Assembly: GCA_011620465.1 (NCBI GenBank) | Contig: WOZC01000125.1 | Coordinates: 2,436 to 13,088, forward strand | DNA: 10,653 nucleotides | Origin: Anaerolineaceae bacterium | GTDB lineage: Bacteria; Chloroflexota; Anaerolineae; Anaerolineales; Anaerolineaceae | Reading direction: 5' to 3' | Translations under genes and position numbers: made by a program | In this document: piece after piece, positions 6,973 to 10,653 of the stretch | Layout of the letters: the number at the start of each line of letters is the position of its first letter | How positions within the stretch are numbered: the first letter of the stretch is position 1 | The notes under the pieces: generated by a model | What the model saw: only the letters and a program-made list of their open reading frames with translations | What the model was told of the DNA's origin: nothing | Databases searched by the model: none

Positions 6973-6978
6973 ATTATA
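6973..6978 (-). promoter_or_regulatory. mscL: candidate -10 box for mscL
   Basis: TATAAT on the minus strand lies 22 bases before the mscL start codon and just upstream of its ribosome site. The -35 position (CATCTT at 17-base spacing) is poor, so recognition may rely on the perfect -10 or on an activator. Confidence 0.45.
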
Positions 6979-6984
6979 GCAAGA

Positions 6985-6997
6985 TTGATAATATCAA
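6985..6997. promoter_or_regulatory. 13-bp palindrome in the mscL promoter spacer (possible operator)
   Basis: TTGATA and TATCAA flank a single central A, giving a perfect inverted repeat. It lies 6 bases upstream of the mscL TATAAT, between the -10 and -35 positions. A dimeric repressor bound there would block polymerase. The region is AT-rich, so chance is possible. Confidence 0.3.
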
Positions 6998-7040
6998 GAT
7001 GATAATTTTGATGCGGTTTTTGAACTGTTTTCGTATTTCT

Positions 7041-7095
7041 GTTTTACCTTAACAGTTTTACCTTAAACATTTACCTTAAACATTTACCTTAAACA
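7041..7095. repeat. four tandem copies of a ~13-bp unit, TTTACCTTAAACA
   Basis: Units lie at 7041-7054 (GTTTTACCTTAACA), 7055-7069 (GTTTTACCTTAAACA), 7070-7082 and 7083-7095 (both TTTACCTTAAACA, identical). The array sits in the divergent intergenic region and ends 24 bases before the TATAAT of the acidic repeat protein gene. It is non-coding and has no spacers, so it is not a CRISPR. The two identical right-hand units suggest recent slippage or duplication. It could be a set of protein-binding sites or an inert microsatellite-like tract. Confidence 0.75.
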
Positions 7096-7119
7096 TGAGA
7101 TTAAAAGGTTTTTTTCGGC

Positions 7120-7125
7120 TATAAT
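7120..7125 (+). promoter_or_regulatory. candidate -10 box for the acidic repeat protein gene
   Basis: TATAAT in CGGCTATAATTAG would place the transcript start near 7132, about 32 bases before the chosen ATG at 7164. The -35 position (GAGATT at 17-base spacing) is poor. The tandem repeat array ends just upstream. Confidence 0.45.
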
Positions 7126-7163
7126 TAGATAAATTTTTGTATTCAATCAGAATGAAGGTTGTG

Positions 7164-7880
7164 ATGGATGAGAATTTTGACGATAAAGCTGATGAGTTCG
7201 CTGATAATACTGCCGATGCGGCAAATGAGGCAGCAGAAAACCTGAATCAGGGAATAGAAAACGTCTGGGATAGTGTTGAAGAAAACCTTGAGCAGGCTGG
7301 AGATCAATTCAATCAAGTAACAAAAAACACTTGGGATCAGGTTGAGGAAGCGGCAGAAACAGCTGCAGAACAAACCAGCCAGGTTGCAGAAAACGCCTGG
7401 GATCAGGTTGAAGAGGCTCAGCCTGATGTCTCCGAAACCATTGAAGAAACTGTCGAAACTGTCCCTGGAACATGGAGCGAGGTCAAGGAGGAAGCTGCTG
7501 AGGTTATACCTGAGCATGAGCATACCTATGGCAACGAATACGTTCCTGATATTTCAAATGAATGTTGCGAACCAGAAGCGAAACTTAACCCTCTTTCAGC
7601 AGCAGAGTTCGCATCCTCTCCGCTTGGTTTCGGACCCGAAATGATCGGACCAACGATCACTGCTGAGGATGTCCGCGCTATACGATCTGATCACATCGTA
7701 GATTCCCAAAAGAGCGAAAACAAGAAAAAAGAATTTCCAGTTTGGGCGATCATTCTGATCATCTTACTGGTCCTGTGCATATGTGTCATCCTGCCGGTGT
7801 TGCTTGTGTTTGGCGGTGGGATCGCGATCTTCCGTGGTATGTTTGAGAATCTGGGTTCAATCCTGCCCTATCTGGTTTAG
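7164..7880 (+). CDS. acidic 22-residue-repeat protein with C-terminal membrane anchor, function unknown
   Basis: I do not recognise this 238-residue protein. Residues 1-115 are very rich in Glu, Asp, Ala, Asn and Gln and look helical. Within them a 22-residue repeat carries N-x-W-D-x-V-E-E at Trp35, Trp57 and Trp79, and a weaker TWSEVKEE at Trp104. Residues 116-190 are less regular (two Cys at 134-135, Pro/Gly rich) and end in the basic NKKKEFP. One strong membrane segment follows (about 193-218, WAIILIILLVLCICVILPVLLVF), then a short tail. KKK before the segment suggests that the acidic domain faces the cytoplasm. The start chosen is the ATG at 7164, with AAGG at 7155-7158. A TTG at 7137 and an ATG at 7152 in frame lack ribosome sites. 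It is a single-gene unit between its own promoter and a strong terminator. Similar 11/22-residue amphipathic helices occur in apolipoprotein- and LEA-like proteins, but homology is not implied. Confidence 0.82.
   Translation: MDENFDDKADEFADNTADAANEAAENLNQGIENVWDSVEENLEQAGDQFNQVTKNTWDQVEEAAETAAEQTSQVAENAWDQVEEAQPDVSETIEETVETVPGTWSEVKEEAAEVIPEHEHTYGNEYVPDISNECCEPEAKLNPLSAAEFASSPLGFGPEMIGPTITAEDVRAIRSDHIVDSQKSENKKKEFPVWAIILIILLVLCICVILPVLLVFGGGIAIFRGMFENLGSILPYLV
7254..7451 (+). repeat. three in-frame 66-bp coding repeats
   Basis: Units at 7254-7319, 7320-7385 and 7386-7451 each encode 22 residues, with the Trp codons at 7266, 7332 and 7398 exactly 66 bases apart. The cores (for example AACGCCTGGGATCAGGTTGA) are similar at the DNA level, especially the second and third, which points to internal duplication rather than convergence. 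Confidence 0.75.
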
Positions 7881-7929
7881 ACTGTAAAAACCACATTCAA
7901 AACTCAAGAATCTTTTAATGCTCAAAGAA

Positions 7930-7959
7930 GAGGCTGGCTATTGGTCAGCCTCATTTTTT
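7930..7959 (+). terminator. intrinsic terminator after the acidic repeat protein gene
   Basis: GAGGCTGGC (7930-7938) pairs with GGTCAGCCTC-type sequence (7944-7952) as a 9-bp stem with one G-U pair and a TATTG loop. It is followed by A and six T (7954-7959). Flanking CTCAAA (7921-7926) and TTTGAG (7957-7962) could extend the structure and give some activity in the other direction. It separates this gene from the AOR operon. Confidence 0.88.
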
Positions 7960-8016
7960 GAGTAATACTGCCAGGTAATTTGGGATTATTCATTCCCCCT
8001 TTTTTCGTTCTGTGTG

Positions 8017-8045
8017 TTGACGGAAACCCACACCCTCCTTACAAT
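8017..8045 (+). promoter_or_regulatory. sigma-70-type promoter of the ferredoxin/AOR operon
   Basis: TTGACG (8017-8022) and TACAAT (8040-8045) are separated by exactly 17 bases, each one base from consensus. Transcription would begin near 8052, leaving a leader of about 25 bases before the ferredoxin ATG. This is the best promoter in the window and suggests sound expression without an obligatory activator. Confidence 0.72.
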
Positions 8046-8064
8046 TGACCGTAGTAAACAAGAA

Positions 8065-8068
8065 AGGA
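8065..8068 (+). promoter_or_regulatory. ribosome binding site fixing the ferredoxin start
   Basis: AGGA within AGAAAGGA lies eight bases before the ATG at 8077. A GTG at 8014 in the same frame lies upstream of the predicted transcript start and cannot be the start if the promoter call is right. Confidence 0.7.
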
Positions 8069-8076
8069 CGACTTTA

Positions 8077-8475
8077 ATGAAAGTACTCACCCACAAGCAG
8101 GAGCTTTGTACTGGCTGCCTGGATTGTGAAGTGGCGTGCTCGCAAGCCTACTTCAAAACCAACGATCCCAATTACTCCGCCATACGTATTATTAATAATG
8201 ACAACAGTTTCAGAGCTCGAAAATGCACCCAATGCGGTGAATGCATCAATATGTGCACTGCCAACGCCATCTACCGCGACCGAAACGGGGTGGTACGCAT
8301 CGACAAAAAGAAGTGTGTTGGCTGCCTCGGTTGTGTTGGCTATTGTTCAGAACTGGTAATGTTTTATGCAGATGACCTGGAAGTGCCCTTCAAGTGCATT
8401 GCCTGCAACATTTGCACTAATGCGTGTCCTACTGGCGCGTTGGAGGTCCTGGTGAGCCAGGTTAGGGAGAAATAA
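8077..8475 (+). CDS. polyferredoxin with four [4Fe-4S] motifs, electron-transfer partner of AOR
   Basis: This 132-residue iron-sulfur protein contains exactly 16 cysteines in four CxxCxxCxxxC motifs: 11/14/17/21, 50/53/56/60, 80/83/86/90 and 107/110/113/117. It can therefore hold four [4Fe-4S] clusters; the last motif is followed by Pro, as in classic ferredoxins. Proteins of this shape (HycB/CooF-like) pass electrons between a redox enzyme and a ferredoxin or membrane partner. It sits first in the operon, and its TAA shares one base with the ATG of the aldehyde oxidoreductase (TAATG), so I infer it is the electron-transfer subunit of that enzyme. This resembles the small subunit of the Aromatoleum-type AOR complex (AorA). 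No signal peptide is seen, so it should be cytoplasmic. Confidence 0.92.
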   Translation: MKVLTHKQELCTGCLDCEVACSQAYFKTNDPNYSAIRIINNDNSFRARKCTQCGECINMCTANAIYRDRNGVVRIDKKKCVGCLGCVGYCSELVMFYADDLEVPFKCIACNICTNACPTGALEVLVSQVREK

Positions 8476-10607
8476 TGGGAACTATCATCAAAGAATACAA
8501 TTACACACCCGCGAAAATTGAGCGTGGATATTCAGGAAAATCTCTTTACATTAACGTATCTGATCTTCGCATCGAAGAAAAAGTGGTCACTGACTTCATG
8601 AAAGAGAAATTCACCGGCGGAAAAGGGTTTGACCTATGGTATCTCTGGAATGCGGTCACACCACAAACCCGCTGGGATTCTCCTGAGAACGAAATTGTGA
8701 TGAGCGTCGGTCCTTTGGGCGGCATCACCCAATATTCAGGTACCGGTAAAACCCTGGTCTGCGCTATCTCCCCCCTGACTGGCATCCCGATCGACAGCAA
8801 CGCTGGTGGTTACTTTGGACCGCTGCTCAAATTCTCTGGCTGGGATGCTTTTGAACTGCAAGGCAAGTCCGAAAAAGATATCCTGATTTTTATTGATGGC
8901 AATAACGGTATTATCCAGATCGAAGATGCCGAAGAATACCCAGAAGATACCCACTTGCTGGCAGAAGCGCTTACCAGCAAATACGCCGTGGATGAGGATG
9001 ATAAAGTCAACATCTCTGTCGTTTGCACTGGCAGCGCTGCCAAACACGGCTTCATGGGTATGCTCAATTTTTCTTTTTATGATCCCCGCCGCAAACTCTG
9101 CCGTTACAAGCAAGCCGCCCGTGGAGGTTTGGGAACGATTTTGCGCAATAAGAAAGTAAAGGCTTTGGTAGTCAAATATAAGGGCATCAAACCGAATCTC
9201 AACAATGTTGCCGATATCTCCACCATCAATAAAGTGGGGGTGAAATACCACAAAGAAATGCATGACCTGGACCAAAAGCAAAACGGTATGCGTAAGATTG
9301 GTACTGCAAACACAGTTATGATCATGAGCCAGTATGACCTGTTGCCTACGCGCAACTTCCAAACCGGCGGCGATCCTGAAGTTGTAAAAATCTCCCCGGA
9401 TGTGTTTATCAACGAATGGCTGACCCAGGGTCTGCATGATGGCTGCTGGTATGGCTGCACCATGGCTTGCGCCAAGTGTGCTGATCATTTCTTACTCACA
9501 AGTGGTCCCTATGCAGGCGAACGTGTGACCGTGGACGGACCCGAATACGAATGTGTAGCCGGGTTAGGCGCAAACCTGGGCATCTTTGATCCGCAAGCCA
9601 TCCTGGAACAAAACTTTTATTGCGACACCTACGGCATAGACCTGATTTCGTATGCCACCACGGTTGCTTTCATCATGGAATGTTACGAACGCGAGCAGAT
9701 CGGCCCCGAGCACACCGGCGGGCTGGATCTGCGCTTCGGTAATGCTTCTGCCTCACTGGAACTTATGCACCAGATGTCTCGCGGGGAAGGTTTCGGTAAG
9801 TTGGTTGGTTTGGGCACCCGCAATTTAAAGAAAATCTTCGTCGAAGAATTTGGCGCCGATGCCGAGCTATTGCAAGATATCGCCATGGAGACTAAGGGAC
9901 TGGAATATGCTGAGTATTCTCACAAGGAAAGTCTCGCGCAACAAGGCGGCTTTGCCATGGCTACCAAGGGTCCCCAGCACGACGAAGCCTGGCTGATCTT
10001 TATGGACATGGTCAATAAACAAATACCAACTTTTGAAGACAAAGCCAACGCGCTCTATTACTTCCCCATGTTCCGCACCTGGTTTGGTCTGGTGGGTTTG
10101 TGCAAACTGCCCTGGAACGACATCGTTCCTGCTGATAACTACAAAACCGATTCCCCAGCCAAAGTACCGGAGCACGTGCAGAATTACGTCGACATTTTTA
10201 ATGCTGTTACAGGAAAGAATATCGATAAAGATGAAATAATTTTGCAATCCGAACGTGTTTACCAGTTCCAACGCGTGTTCAGCGTACGCATGGGCAAAGG
10301 CGAACGAAAGGACGATTACCCTCCCTATCGCTCAATTGGTCCGGTCAGTCCTGAAGAATACCTTTCACGGCAAGAGCTTTATGACAAGCAGTTGCAGGAG
10401 CTGCAAGGTCTCAACCCCGAAACGATGAGTTTGGACGAAAAAATTGCTGCCACCCGACGCTACCGCGAAGACCAATATGAACAACTGATGGACGCGGTCT
10501 ATCGGCGCCGCGGCTGGACAAGCAACGGCATTCCCACACCCGAGAGGTTAAAAGCAATTGGTATGGATCTGCCGCAATTGCTGGAAGTGATTGAACCGAA
10601 ACTGTGA
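8475..10607 (+). CDS. aor: tungsten-type aldehyde ferredoxin oxidoreductase, large subunit
   Basis: AOR-family enzymes oxidise aldehydes to carboxylic acids, or reduce acids with low-potential electrons, at a tungsten bis-pyranopterin with one nearby [4Fe-4S] cluster. The 710-residue product has the N-terminal AOR domain (FTGGKGFDLWYLW at 46-58, SVGPLGGITQYSGTGK at 77-92) and the pterin-binding AARGGLG (214-220). It has a cysteine cluster with Cys324, Cys328, Cys332 and Cys335, a DTYGID motif from Asp384 matching the family's DxxGL, and GLC with Cys543, the expected distant fourth ligand. The spacing C-x3-C-x3-C differs from the C-x2-C-x3-C of Pyrococcus AOR. It is about 100 residues longer than that 605-residue enzyme, with a charged C-terminal extension. 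AGGGAGA precedes the ATG. The substrate is not predictable, and aliphatic or aromatic aldehydes are both possible. Confidence 0.94.
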   Translation: MGTIIKEYNYTPAKIERGYSGKSLYINVSDLRIEEKVVTDFMKEKFTGGKGFDLWYLWNAVTPQTRWDSPENEIVMSVGPLGGITQYSGTGKTLVCAISPLTGIPIDSNAGGYFGPLLKFSGWDAFELQGKSEKDILIFIDGNNGIIQIEDAEEYPEDTHLLAEALTSKYAVDEDDKVNISVVCTGSAAKHGFMGMLNFSFYDPRRKLCRYKQAARGGLGTILRNKKVKALVVKYKGIKPNLNNVADISTINKVGVKYHKEMHDLDQKQNGMRKIGTANTVMIMSQYDLLPTRNFQTGGDPEVVKISPDVFINEWLTQGLHDGCWYGCTMACAKCADHFLLTSGPYAGERVTVDGPEYECVAGLGANLGIFDPQAILEQNFYCDTYGIDLISYATTVAFIMECYEREQIGPEHTGGLDLRFGNASASLELMHQMSRGEGFGKLVGLGTRNLKKIFVEEFGADAELLQDIAMETKGLEYAEYSHKESLAQQGGFAMATKGPQHDEAWLIFMDMVNKQIPTFEDKANALYYFPMFRTWFGLVGLCKLPWNDIVPADNYKTDSPAKVPEHVQNYVDIFNAVTGKNIDKDEIILQSERVYQFQRVFSVRMGKGERKDDYPPYRSIGPVSPEEYLSRQELYDKQLQELQGLNPETMSLDEKIAATRRYREDQYEQLMDAVYRRRGWTSNGIPTPERLKAIGMDLPQLLEVIEPKL

Positions 10608-10653
10608 TCAAAGTCAACACTGAAGCACACCCCTGGCATACCGGCATGACCGT
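10604..10653 (+). CDS. ThiS/MoaD-like sulfur carrier protein, N-terminal fragment (cut by window edge)
   Basis: A GTG start overlaps the AOR stop as GTGA, and the frame stays open to the edge, giving MIKVNTEAHPWHTGMT. This matches the beginning of ThiS/MoaD-type ubiquitin-fold proteins, which usually start with a short beta strand, a V-N-G-E-like turn, and then W-x-x-G-M-T-V. MoaD-like proteins commonly follow AOR genes and supply sulfur for the pterin cofactor's dithiolene. With only 16 full codons visible, the call rests on this short match plus context. Confidence 0.6.
   Translation, partial: MIKVNTEAHPWHTGMT

Noticed and set aside
7041..7095. CRISPR-like array
   Set aside because: The units are 13-15 bases and directly abut, with no spacers.
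7086..7115. ACCTT...AAGGT followed by a T-run as a terminator
   Set aside because: The stem is only five base pairs with an AT-rich loop, no + strand gene lies upstream, and it sits in a promoter region.
7137..7163. TTG at 7137 or ATG at 7152 as the start of the acidic repeat protein
   Set aside because: Neither has a ribosome site; AAGG at 7155-7158 serves the ATG at 7164. The difference is small and not certain.
8014..8076. GTG-initiated extension of the ferredoxin
   Set aside because: It lies within the predicted promoter and lacks a ribosome site; the ATG at 8077 has AGGA at good spacing.
8736..9488. 250-codon open frame on the minus strand inside the AOR gene
   Set aside because: It is antisense to a strongly supported enzyme gene, and the translation shows no family features.

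Overview
The window is ordinary bacterial chromosome, with balanced to slightly GC-rich coding DNA. It reads like an anaerobic, heterotrophic bacterium, and the gene set would fit Chloroflexota (Anaerolineae-type). That placement is inference from gene content: a paired M16 peptidase, an AOR cassette with a 16-Cys ferredoxin, and an MscL carrying a zinc ribbon. There is no rRNA or marker gene here to prove it. No tRNA, rRNA, CRISPR, IS element or phage gene was seen.

Left block (1-3477, + strand): four genes joined by stop/start overlaps. They are a zinc-bearing M16 peptidase (5' end outside the window), a second M16 protein without zinc ligands, holo-ACP synthase (acpS), and a calcineurin-like metallophosphoesterase. 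The two M16 proteins have complementary losses, which points to an obligate heterodimer.

Middle block (3501-6406, - strand, read right to left): a solitary beta-class DNA methyltransferase, a nucleoside phosphorylase and an alkaline-phosphatase-superfamily phosphodiesterase. They are tightly packed (ATGA overlap, then TAA directly followed by ATG). No restriction endonuclease is visible. To the right, also on the - strand, lies mscL (6483-6950), whose C-terminus ends in a four-Cys zinc ribbon. A hairpin lies between mscL and the methyltransferase.

Right-middle block (6951-7960): a 213-bp divergent intergenic region between mscL and an unrecognised + strand gene. It holds a 13-bp palindrome, four tandem ~13-bp repeats and a TATAAT box on each side. 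The unrecognised gene encodes an acidic protein with 22-residue helical repeats and one C-terminal membrane segment, and it ends at a strong intrinsic terminator.

Right block (8017-10653, + strand): a good sigma-70-type promoter drives a ferredoxin with four [4Fe-4S] motifs. It is followed by a tungsten-type aldehyde ferredoxin oxidoreductase and the first codons of a ThiS/MoaD-like protein, cut by the window edge. The three are translationally coupled. Together they look like an AOR operon: the ferredoxin relays electrons, the large subunit oxidises aldehydes (or reduces acids), and the ThiS/MoaD-like protein probably serves pterin-cofactor sulfur transfer.

I did not find a convincing new multi-gene system. 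The items most worth a second look are the methyltransferase/phosphorylase/phosphodiesterase operon, the 22-residue-repeat membrane protein, the zinc-ribbon MscL and the unusual cysteine spacing in the AOR.
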